Assembly: GCA_964485095.1 (NCBI GenBank)
Contig: CAZAIB010000006.1
Location: 40,215-104,214, forward strand
Direction: 5' to 3'
Origin: CAYNWT01 sp964485095
GTDB taxonomy: Bacteria > Planctomycetota > Planctomycetia > Planctomycetales > Planctomycetaceae
Length of the DNA stretch: 64,000 nucleotides
The translations under genes and the position numbers were made by a program. How positions within the stretch are numbered: position 1 is the first letter of the stretch; every line of letters begins with the position of its first letter. Shown piece by piece: positions 16,742-24,206 of the stretch. The notes under the pieces were generated by a model. That model ran no database searches and had not been told where the DNA came from. It was given only the letters and a program-made list of their open reading frames with translations.

Positions 16742-18583
16742 ATGGAAGGGCAACCAACAACCGAATCGTACGCAGGTTTGGGCGATCGAGAACTGCTTAG
16801 GCGGTTCGCTAAGGATGCCGACGAACAGGCGTTTGCTGAGATTGTCCAGCGGTACGAACGCCTGGTGAACGCCGTTTGTCGGCGAGTCATCGGTTCTGGT
16901 GCAGAAGTCGATGATGCCTTCCAGGCCACATTCCTGACGCTGGCAAACCGACCGCGTCAGATTAAAAAAATCCAGAGTCTCAGCAGTTGGCTCTATAGCG
17001 TCGCCTGGCGAATCTCCGTCCGGCTGGTCCGCGCGAAAAGGAGGCATCCCGTGCAGCCTCTACCTGAAGAACAGACTGGCCCGGAGTCCGATCCGTTGCA
17101 GCAGATTGCAGACGATCAGGACGCGGTCATTCTGGACGAAGAACTTCAGACACTACCAAACAAATATCGTGACGTTCTTGTCATGACCTATTTCGCTGAC
17201 CAAACCAGTCAGCAGATTGCTGACCAATTGGATGTCAGCAAAGGAACCATCGACGGAAGGATTCGTCAGGGTCGCAACATGCTCCGTGTGCGACTTGCCA
17301 GACGTGGTGTAGGAATAGGAGCACTTGCCGCTGCCACACATCTGTTGGCAACGGAAACCGTGTCTGCTTCGCCAACTTTGGTTAGCAGCACAATTGAAAT
17401 GGGAACCCAAACGCTTTCTCAGTCACTTCCCGGGACGACTGACCTTTCCAATCTTGAACCCCTTGTTCGACCGGAGATCACATCCATGATCAGTGTTAAA
17501 GCGATTATCTCATCCGTTGTCGGCGTCGTAGCTTTAGCTGGCCTGGCCGGCATGGCTGGAGGAACAAACGCTGACGGAACCAGTACAGGCGGAGCACAGT
17601 CCGCGTTGGATACGGCGGCGTTAGAACAGAGTTCGCCCGGTGAGGCTGGCAAGGCCAGTGAAGGCGACAGAGAAAAGGCTGAACAGCTTGAAGTAGTGCT
17701 GGCTCCGACAGCACGTTCAGTGCCGGTCGCTGTCACTGCCACGCCGGGAATCGACTCGGTTCCCGCAGCATTCACCAGCTACCCAACACGGGCGACTGCC
17801 GGAGAAAAGTGGCTCTACGAAATGTTTGACGAGAGCATTCCGGACATGGGTTTCGACTCGGGGGAATCGTTGGCTGATGTTATGGAGTTTCTTGCCAGCC
17901 ACTATTCCAAAAAACACGACGGGCACAACATGCAGGTGTGGTTCGATACCGCGGCTCTCGATGAGGATGGCTTGTCCATTGAAGATCTGAAACTAAGTCG
18001 CCCCGTCTCTTTGCGAAACATCAAGCTGGAACATGCCCTGAAGCTGATCCTCCGGTCTGTTTCCATGAACATTACGGCCTCTATCGACAATGAAGTTCTC
18101 ACGATCACAACCGTCGATGAAGCCATGAATGAGGAGAACTACTTCGTTCGCACCTACAATATTGCTTCGCTGCTCAGGATGACGATTGGCAGCGTGGCTG
18201 ACTCCGCGGCTGGTTCAATGGGTGGAGCCCGAATCGGCGGCGGTGGCGGTATGTTTGGTGTTCCGAATGGTTTGGGCGGCGGTCAACCAGCCCAGTTTGG
18301 CGGTCGCAACCGTGAAGGCGGACTTGGTGGCGGTGGCGGTGGCGGTCCGGCAGCTGGGCAGACGTCGGCATCCGCCCCAAGTTCTGTTCGTCAGGTCAGT
18401 CCATCGGACAAATTCGTAAATCTTGTGATGGAGATGACAAGCCCGCCCGCGCTGTGGATGGAAACCGATGGTACCGGTGGTTCGATTGCGGTTGTGGGCG
18501 ACATGTTGGTGGTGCGCCAGAATGACGATGTACACCGCCGGATCGTTAAGCTGCTGAACCTGCTTTCCAAAGACGGTAAGTAG
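16742..18583 (+). CDS. ECF sigma factor with membrane segment and large C-terminal domain
   Basis: 613 residues. Residues 25-95 are sigma region 2 (FAEIVQRYERLVNAVCRRV, VDDAFQATFLTLANRP) and 130-188 region 4 (LPNKYRDVLVMTYFADQTSQ, QLDVSKGTIDGRIRQGRNML). A single membrane segment follows at about 253-272, then a low-complexity linker and a domain of about 150 residues with the style of secretin/TonB short N-terminal domains (SLRNIKLEHALKLILRSV, ITASIDNEVLTITTVDEA), a Gly-rich tract and a C-terminal NDDVHRRIVKLLNLL. Such fused ECF factors are known in planctomycetes. A likely mechanism is membrane tethering with an extracytoplasmic sensor, which is inference. I use the ATG at 16742; a TTG two codons upstream is also possible. 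Confidence 0.88.
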   Translation: MEGQPTTESYAGLGDRELLRRFAKDADEQAFAEIVQRYERLVNAVCRRVIGSGAEVDDAFQATFLTLANRPRQIKKIQSLSSWLYSVAWRISVRLVRAKRRHPVQPLPEEQTGPESDPLQQIADDQDAVILDEELQTLPNKYRDVLVMTYFADQTSQQIADQLDVSKGTIDGRIRQGRNMLRVRLARRGVGIGALAAATHLLATETVSASPTLVSSTIEMGTQTLSQSLPGTTDLSNLEPLVRPEITSMISVKAIISSVVGVVALAGLAGMAGGTNADGTSTGGAQSALDTAALEQSSPGEAGKASEGDREKAEQLEVVLAPTARSVPVAVTATPGIDSVPAAFTSYPTRATAGEKWLYEMFDESIPDMGFDSGESLADVMEFLASHYSKKHDGHNMQVWFDTAALDEDGLSIEDLKLSRPVSLRNIKLEHALKLILRSVSMNITASIDNEVLTITTVDEAMNEENYFVRTYNIASLLRMTIGSVADSAAGSMGGARIGGGGGMFGVPNGLGGGQPAQFGGRNREGGLGGGGGGGPAAGQTSASAPSSVRQVSPSDKFVNLVMEMTSPPALWMETDGTGGSIAVVGDMLVVRQNDDVHRRIVKLLNLLSKDGK

Positions 18584-18608
18584 CCACGAGCGACTTCGAA
18601 AACAGACA

Positions 18609-18648
18609 GAGGCCCGGCAGGTAGTAACCTTCCGGGCCTCGTTTGTTT
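18609..18648 (+). terminator. intrinsic terminator of the ECF sigma gene
   Basis: A 9-bp stem GAGGCCCGG/CCGGGCCTC, extended inside by AGG/CCT, then GTTTGTTT, 26 bases after the stop codon. Confidence 0.8.
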
Positions 18649-18711
18649 CAGGAAATGGTGGCGAGGGGCAGACTCTTCGGTTCCCACCCAAGGTCAGGCA
18701 CACTTTGCAAC

Positions 18712-19665
18712 TTAGCGTTGCACCAATGCGAACGCCGCTTTCATTGCCTTCGCCGTCGCGGCACAGGCTGCGTCGTTGTCCATCTTGTTAAGCGGCTGGT
18801 TAAACGGTTCTGCTCGAATCGGCCCGTCGTAGCCAATCTCAGCCAGCGTCGACAGGAACGCTTTCAGGTCAATCACTCCGGTCGCTGTTGGTAGCTCGCG
18901 GCGGTTGTCGATTTGCTGGTCGATTTCCAAACCCTTCGGAGCGTCGTTGAGATCACACGCGACAATGTCGCTGTTCTTCAATGTCTTCAGGTCTTCGACG
19001 GTTTCATGAGCCGTGTACCAGTGCCAGCTGTCCAGAACCAGGCCGGTGCTCTTGGTCATTCCGATTTCGGCCAACAGTTCTTTCGCTTCGGCCATGCTGT
19101 GAATGAAACTGTGACGCGACGATGCCCACATTGTTTTCGGACCAACGTATTCGATACCGAAACGCAGTCCGTTGTCTGACATCACCTTCACGCATTCTCG
19201 CAGCCGGCTGGCATGCTGTTTGAAATTGGCGACGTACGTAAGCTGCTCATGCTGGGGCAGGATGTACGTGCCCATCCGAGTTCCGCCCGCGTCCTTCACG
19301 GCCTTGGCCAATCGCGGAAGGTTCTTCATCCCTTCGCGAAACTTCGCTTCGTCGCGGCGGAACTCAACCGGCAGCCCCGCCGAACCCCATTTGAGGTTCT
19401 TCTGTTTCATGTTTGCCTGAAGTTCTGATAGAGCGGCCGGTTTCAGGTCTGCCAGGAACCACGGGTCTGGCGTGACCGATTCAAACCCGTGCTTGTGCGC
19501 CAGTTCAATGGCTTCGGCTCCGCCAGCTTTGACTCCAATGGAACTGCAACGCAGATCCAGTGTGAACGGAAGTTCGCGCGGGGCGGTGTTGGCGTTTGGT
19601 GAAACCATGCTCGCGGCGGCCGCGAGTGTGGCTGAGTGAAACTGTCGGCGTGTGATCTCTGTCAT
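18712..19665 (-). CDS. Tat-exported sugar phosphate isomerase/epimerase-like TIM barrel
   Basis: 317 residues from the ATG at 19663-19665, with GGAG 9 bases upstream. The N-terminus MTEITRRQFHSATLAAAASM is a twin-arginine signal. The rest is a xylose isomerase-like TIM barrel: AIELAHKHGFESVTPDPWFL, GLRFGIEYVGPKTMW, TGLVLDSWHWYTAHETVEDL and GPIRAEPFNQPL, with Glu, Asp, His and Glu placed as in the divalent-metal site of the AP endonuclease 2/xylose isomerase superfamily. Substrate unknown; exported members of this family are numerous in planctomycetes. Confidence 0.83.
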   Translation of the reverse strand: MTEITRRQFHSATLAAAASMVSPNANTAPRELPFTLDLRCSSIGVKAGGAEAIELAHKHGFESVTPDPWFLADLKPAALSELQANMKQKNLKWGSAGLPVEFRRDEAKFREGMKNLPRLAKAVKDAGGTRMGTYILPQHEQLTYVANFKQHASRLRECVKVMSDNGLRFGIEYVGPKTMWASSRHSFIHSMAEAKELLAEIGMTKSTGLVLDSWHWYTAHETVEDLKTLKNSDIVACDLNDAPKGLEIDQQIDNRRELPTATGVIDLKAFLSTLAEIGYDGPIRAEPFNQPLNKMDNDAACAATAKAMKAAFALVQR

Positions 19666-19893
19666 GTTGTGTTCTCCGATTCTGCGGCCGCCCAACGACT
19701 GTGATAATGCTAACTGTCGACCCGAAGTTCTCATTCTATCCGAAACACCCTCTCCGACGAACGTCTCCCACCGATTCATCCAGCGCCGCGTTGGTATTTC
19801 GCCCAAATCTGGCGCTTGAGACGGAGTGGTATCCTCGGGATTCGCTACACTCAGGCAGCCGCTTTGGCATCAACTAATGAAAGGTCATTTCCG

Positions 19894-20955
19894 ATGAACT
19901 CATCACTCCGCACAGTTTGCCTGTGCTTGATCGCATGCATTCTGTCACCTGTGATTGGTACGGCGCAGGATAAGAAGACTGAAAAGAAGCCGCCGAAGGT
20001 ACTCAACGCGTCCCACATCCTGATCGCGTATCAGGGTGCCACGCGCAGCGAAGCGTCTCGAACCAAAGCCGAAGCCGAAGCATTAGCAAAGAAAATTGCC
20101 AAAGAAGCGCAGGATCCCGGAGCGGACTTTGCAGCGCTTGCGAAGAAGCACTCGGACGGTCCCAGTAGCGTTAAGGGCGGGGACCTGGGAAACTTTCCTC
20201 CAGGGCAGATGATCCCAGCGTTTTCTGCTGCCACGATGAAACTGAAGATCGGTGGAATTAGTGGGCCGGTGGAGAGCCCATTTGGTTACCACATCATTCT
20301 ACGAAAAGAGCTGGAGATAGATCTCGCAGCGGCCCACATCCTCATAGCGCACGCGGGAGCCGAACGTAGCAACGCGACGCGCTCAGCAGAAGAGGCTCTG
20401 AAGATCGCAACGGACGTAGCCAAGCTGGCCGCCGCTGAGGGAGCCGACTTTGCAGAACTCGCTAAGAAGTATTCTGATGGGCCAAGCAAGACAAACGGTG
20501 GAGACCTGGGTGTGTTCGCTCCCGGTCGAATGATTCCGGAGTTTTCTGCAGCGACAAAGAAGTTGAAGATTGGTGCTGTCAGTGGGCCAGTTAAGACTGC
20601 GTTTGGTTACCACATCATTCTGCGGAATGCTCTTCCGGAGAAAGCCAGTGCTAAGCACATTTTGGTCCAGTGGAAAGGTTCCGGTCGTGCGGCCCCATCG
20701 ATTACCCGTACGAAGGAAGAGGCGCTGACTCGTTTGAACGAGTGCATCGCAAAGCTTAAAGCGGGCGGCAAGTTTGAAGATTTGGCGAAGGAATACAGCG
20801 ACGGGCCGTCCGGTCCTCGCGGTGGTGATCTTGGCGAATTTGGTCGGGGAGCGATGGTTCCGGCATTCGACAAGGAGCTGTTCAAGATGAAAGTGGGCGA
20901 TGTCAGCGGAGTTGTGGAAACCCCGTTCGGCTACCACATCATTTACCGCTACTAA
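19894..20955 (+). CDS. exported protein with three parvulin (PpiC) rotamase domains
   Basis: 353 residues, signal peptide (TVCLCLIACILSPVIGTAQ) and then three tandem parvulin domains at about 39-135, 143-238 and 243-353. Each has the ASHILI/AAHILI/AKHILV opening, the KKHSDGPSS/KKYSDGPSK/KEYSDGPSG block with GGDLG, and the closing FGYHII. Such proteins isomerise prolyl bonds in exported proteins. There is no SurA-like chaperone domain. The ATG at 19894 follows AAAGG; a longer in-frame reading from 19816 would place residues before the signal peptide. Confidence 0.9.
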   Translation: MNSSLRTVCLCLIACILSPVIGTAQDKKTEKKPPKVLNASHILIAYQGATRSEASRTKAEAEALAKKIAKEAQDPGADFAALAKKHSDGPSSVKGGDLGNFPPGQMIPAFSAATMKLKIGGISGPVESPFGYHIILRKELEIDLAAAHILIAHAGAERSNATRSAEEALKIATDVAKLAAAEGADFAELAKKYSDGPSKTNGGDLGVFAPGRMIPEFSAATKKLKIGAVSGPVKTAFGYHIILRNALPEKASAKHILVQWKGSGRAAPSITRTKEEALTRLNECIAKLKAGGKFEDLAKEYSDGPSGPRGGDLGEFGRGAMVPAFDKELFKMKVGDVSGVVETPFGYHIIYRY

Positions 20956-20980
20956 TCCCGGCGGGATAAGCTAAAACTTG

Positions 20981-21021
20981 CAGCGGCGTTCATGTCTTTT
21001 TGAACGCCGCTGTTTTCGTTT
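20981..21021 (+). terminator. intrinsic terminator of the parvulin gene
   Basis: A perfect 12-bp stem CAGCGGCGTTCA/TGAACGCCGCTG with an 8-base loop, then TTTTCGTTT. It lies just upstream of the DUF1015 gene start. Confidence 0.85.
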
Positions 21022-21047
21022 CCGGAGTTCGTTTTTCAGAGATCACA

Positions 21048-22277
21048 ATGCCACGAGTCAAAGCCTTCAAAGCCGTTCGCCCAACTCCAGAAAACGCTGC
21101 GAACGTCGCGTCTGTTCCTTACGACGTCGTGAACCGAAACGAAGCTGCCGCTCTGGCCGAAGGCAACGCGGATTCGTTTTTGCATGTCATCCGGCCGGAC
21201 ATCGATCTCCCACCGGAGACCGATCCGTATTCAGATGAAATCTACGCCAAAGCCAAAGAGAACCTCGCAGCCTTCATGGCCAATGGAGTCCTGAATCAGG
21301 ACGAAGCCGATAGCGTGTTCCTGTACCGGCAGATCATGAATGGCGTGCCACAGGTTGGTCTGGTTTGTTGCTGCCACGTTGACGACTACGAAAACAATCT
21401 CATCCTCAAACACGAAAAGACACGGCCGGCAAAAGAAGACGACCGCACTCGCCACATCATGACACTAGGCGCGCATCCGGGGCCGTTGTTTCTGGCGTAC
21501 AAAGATCACGCCGATCTGAACGCAAAAATCGCCGCGGCCATCACAGAAGAACCAGCGGTCGATTTCACCGCGGCCGATGGCGTGCAGCACACGGTTTGGC
21601 AGATTACCGACTGTGCAGACTACGTTGCCGCGTTGAGCAGCGTGAATGAGTTCTACATCGCCGACGGCCACCACCGCGCGGCGAGTGCCTGGCGTTCGGC
21701 TGGCGAACGAGAAAAGGCGAACCCGAACCACACGGGCGATGAAGAATACAACTGGTTCCTCGCCGTCTTGTTCCCGGCAAGTCAGCTAAACATTCTGGCC
21801 TACAACCGCATCATCAAGGACCTGAACGGTCTGACCGCGGACGACGTGCTGACGAAGCTGGCAGAAGTTGGTGCTGTTGAAGCCACCGACAATCCGGTTC
21901 CCGCGAGTCCCGGTTCCTTCTGTGTTTACCTGGACAAGAAGTGGCACCTGGTCACGGTTCCGGCCGATTCGATTGACCAGTCCGATCCGATCAACAGCCT
22001 GGATGTCGCTTTACTTGAGAACCGAGTCATCACGCCGATTTTCGGAATCACCGATGTCCGCACCGACTCGCGAATCGACTTCGTGGGTGGAATTCGCGGA
22101 ACCGGAGAACTCGAAAAGCGAGTGGACAGCGGCGACTGGGCGATCGCGGTATCGATGTACCCAACCTCCATCGAACAGCTCATGGCCGTCTCCGACGCCG
22201 GCGAAGTCATGCCGCCAAAGAGCACATGGTTCGAACCAAAACTACGCAGCGGCCTGTTTGTGCACATGCTGGATTAG
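21048..22277 (+). CDS. DUF1015 family protein
   Basis: 409 residues, the normal length for DUF1015. Family marks are FKAVRPTPENAANVASVPYDVVN at the N-terminus, the central FYIADGHHRAASAWR and FLAVLFPASQLNILAYNRII, and the C-terminal DAGEVMPPKSTWFEPKLRSG. The biochemical function of the family is not established; the DGHHR motif suggests a nucleotide or phosphate-related enzyme, but that is not proven. Start at ATG 21048 (MPRVKAFKAVRP) instead of the longer reading from 21000, which would overlap the terminator hairpin. Confidence 0.93.
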   Translation: MPRVKAFKAVRPTPENAANVASVPYDVVNRNEAAALAEGNADSFLHVIRPDIDLPPETDPYSDEIYAKAKENLAAFMANGVLNQDEADSVFLYRQIMNGVPQVGLVCCCHVDDYENNLILKHEKTRPAKEDDRTRHIMTLGAHPGPLFLAYKDHADLNAKIAAAITEEPAVDFTAADGVQHTVWQITDCADYVAALSSVNEFYIADGHHRAASAWRSAGEREKANPNHTGDEEYNWFLAVLFPASQLNILAYNRIIKDLNGLTADDVLTKLAEVGAVEATDNPVPASPGSFCVYLDKKWHLVTVPADSIDQSDPINSLDVALLENRVITPIFGITDVRTDSRIDFVGGIRGTGELEKRVDSGDWAIAVSMYPTSIEQLMAVSDAGEVMPPKSTWFEPKLRSGLFVHMLD

Positions 22278-22302
22278 CAGTCGGTCCACGGCTGCTCACC
22301 TT

Positions 22303-22459
22303 AGTGAGCCGTAGGCCGTAAGGCCTCGGGTTCAATCGCAGGAATGGAACATGGAACCGGCACCAACATCCGCCGTTAACGAAACCCGCTGGAATGGTTC
22401 TTTCTGACTCGACCAGAAACCGTAACGACGACCCGAGGGCTTACGCCCTTCGGCTCACT
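22303..22459. repeat. inverted pair of an intergenic repeat (GAGCCG...CTCGGGT type)
   Basis: Between two convergent genes (DUF1015 and DUF1501), 22303-22332 reads AGTGAGCCGTAGGCCGTAAG then GCCTCGGGTT, and 22431-22459 is nearly its reverse complement (ACCCGAGGGCTTACGCCCTT then CGGCTCACT). Each arm contains its own short palindrome around GTAAGGC or GGGCTTACGCCC. This has the form of a REP/BIME-like element. Confidence 0.65.
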
Positions 22460-22482
22460 GGGGCGCTCCAACACCGGTTCGG

Positions 22483-23952
22483 TTACGCAAGGATCTCGTC
22501 AATCACGCGTGTTTCTTCAACGCCGGTGAGTCTTTGTTCCAGCCCCTGAAACGGGAACGTGAACTTCCGATCGTCGATACCCATGCAGTGCAGAATGGTT
22601 GCGTTCAGATCGTTCAGGTGCACCGGGTTCTCGGTCACGTTGTAGCTGAAGTCGTCGGTCTCACCGAAAGTCGAACCGCGTTTGATGCCGCCGCCGGCCA
22701 TCCACATGCAGAAGTTTCGAGGGTGGTGATCGCGGCCGTATGTCTTGTTGTTAAGCGTTCCCTGCGAATACACCGTGCGCCCAAACTCACCACCAAACAC
22801 AACCAGCGTGTCATCAAGCATGCCACGCTGCTTCAGATCTTTCATGAGTGCGGCAGTCGGTTGATCGACGTCGTTGCATTGGTTTCTCAGCGCGATGGGT
22901 AGGTTGCCGTGCTGGTCCCAGCCGCGGTGCAGAATCTGAACCACACGCGTGCCGCGTTCTATCAGCCGCCGCGCCATGATGGCACTGGACGCGAACGAAC
23001 CCATCTTCTGCACGTCGGGGCCGTACATCTCAAGAGTAGCTTTGGACTCGCTGCTGAGATCGGTGAGTTCCGGAACACTGGACTGCATCCGGAACGCCAT
23101 TTCGTACTGCGCGATGCGGGTGAGTGTTTCGGGGTCGCCGAGGCGTTCGTAGTTTTCTTGGTTGAGCTGATTCAATGCGTCCAGCATGCGGCGGCGATCG
23201 CCGGGAGCCACGCCGGGCGGGTTCTTGACGTACAGAACAGGATCTCCGGTGCCCCGCAATGCAACGCCGTCGTACTTGCCGGGCAGGAACCCGCTGCTCC
23301 ACATGCGCGTGAACAAGGCTTGAGCGTTACCCGACGACGGGAACCGCGGTGTGAACACAACAAACGCGGGCAGGTCGTTGCTCTCGCAGCCCAGGCCATA
23401 ACTTAGCCATGAACCGAGGCTCGGTTTCCCGGACACCTCACTGCCCGTCATCACGAATGTGCAGGCCGGGTCATGGTTAATTGCTTCGGTGTTAACGGAC
23501 TTGATCATCGTGATCTCATCCGCGATATCGTGCATGTGCGGCACGAGTTCGCTCATCCAAATCCCGCCGGAACCGTACTGCCTGAACTTGAACATGCTGG
23601 GCGCGACGGGGAACCGCTTCTGTCCGCTGGTCATCGTGGTGATGCGTTGTCCGTTGCGAACGGAGTCGGGAAGTTCTTTGTCGAAGTAGTCTTTGAGCCC
23701 CGGTTTGTAGTCAAACAAATCCAACTGCGACGGCGCGCCGTTCATGTGTAGGTAGATGAGCCGTTTGGCTTTCGACGCGAAGTGCGGGAAGCCAGGCAGT
23801 GGCGGGTGCATGAGTTTCGAACCGTCGGAACCCGCGGCCAGGGCGTTGTTTCCCATCAAGCCCGCCAGCGCAAGTCCGCCGACTTTCAGGCCCGCGCCTT
23901 CGAAGAAACGGCGGCGGTTCATGTGGTGGTGATATTCAAATGCAGGATGCAT
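22483..23952 (-). CDS. DUF1501 family exported protein
   Basis: 489 residues. The N-terminus contains a twin-arginine signal (HHMNRRRFFEGAGLKVGGLA). Family blocks follow: AKRLIYLHMNGAPSQLDLFD, GRDHHPRNFCMWMAGGGIKRG, FGGEFGRTVYSQG and TILHCMGIDDRKFTF, i.e. the sulfatase-like alkaline-phosphatase fold of DUF1501. It is transcribed with the PSD1 gene upstream (254-base gap that holds repeats), the standard pairing in planctomycetes, thought to act together in degradation of complex organic matter. The ATG at 23950-23952 is preferred because GAGAGAC lies 9 bases upstream; an ATG two codons earlier is also in frame. Confidence 0.93.
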   Translation of the reverse strand: MHPAFEYHHHMNRRRFFEGAGLKVGGLALAGLMGNNALAAGSDGSKLMHPPLPGFPHFASKAKRLIYLHMNGAPSQLDLFDYKPGLKDYFDKELPDSVRNGQRITTMTSGQKRFPVAPSMFKFRQYGSGGIWMSELVPHMHDIADEITMIKSVNTEAINHDPACTFVMTGSEVSGKPSLGSWLSYGLGCESNDLPAFVVFTPRFPSSGNAQALFTRMWSSGFLPGKYDGVALRGTGDPVLYVKNPPGVAPGDRRRMLDALNQLNQENYERLGDPETLTRIAQYEMAFRMQSSVPELTDLSSESKATLEMYGPDVQKMGSFASSAIMARRLIERGTRVVQILHRGWDQHGNLPIALRNQCNDVDQPTAALMKDLKQRGMLDDTLVVFGGEFGRTVYSQGTLNNKTYGRDHHPRNFCMWMAGGGIKRGSTFGETDDFSYNVTENPVHLNDLNATILHCMGIDDRKFTFPFQGLEQRLTGVEETRVIDEILA

Positions 23953-23973
23953 GATCATTGTCTCTCAAGCAGT

Positions 23974-23999
23974 CACCTCTCCCGCAAGCGGGAGAGGTG
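23974..23999. repeat. short copy of the dispersed CCTCTCCCGC hairpin
   Basis: A near-perfect palindrome CACCTCTCCCGC-AA-GCGGGAGAGGTG. It is the core of the 50-bp element found at 24149-24198 and 51076-51125. It lies just upstream of the DUF1501 start. Confidence 0.8.
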
Positions 24000-24118
24000 G
24001 CGTGCTGTTTGGCTGTTAAACGTTGGCGGCAGCTTTTACTTCGTCATTCGAAATTCCTTGTTCGACATTCTGCGGTTCGACGCTCGGACGTCACCCGTTG
24101 TAACTTGGAGATTCCTTG

Positions 24119-24141
24119 TTGGATATTGGATATTGGATATT
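24119..24141 (+). repeat. heptamer tandem repeat TTGGATA
   Basis: Three copies of TTGGATA and a partial fourth, in the DUF1501-PSD1 spacer. The preceding 24050-24090 stretch also shows TTC at seven-base spacing (TTCGAAA, TTCCTTG, TTCGACA, TTCTGCG), which looks like a decayed copy of a heptamer array. Confidence 0.75.
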
Positions 24142-24148
24142 CCCTTCC

Positions 24149-24198
24149 CCCTCTCCCGGGCTTAGAGCCCGACCTCTCCCGCAAGCGGGAGAGGTGAC
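24149..24198 (-). repeat. 50-bp dispersed hairpin element, copy 1
   Basis: Two adjacent hairpins (one built on CTCTCCCGC/GCGGGAGAG, one on CCCGGGCTTAGAGCCCG). The whole 50 bases are identical to the reverse complement of 51076-51125. Here it begins 8 bases after the stop codon of the PSD1 gene, read in that gene's direction. Confidence 0.9.
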
Positions 24199-24206
24199 AT
24201 GCTGGG

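Noticed and set aside
16488..16868. 126-codon GTG-initiated ORF before the ECF sigma factor
   Set aside because: It passes through the strong terminator at 16590-16620 and overlaps the sigma gene in another frame. The upstream GGAGGT is 14 bases from the GTG.
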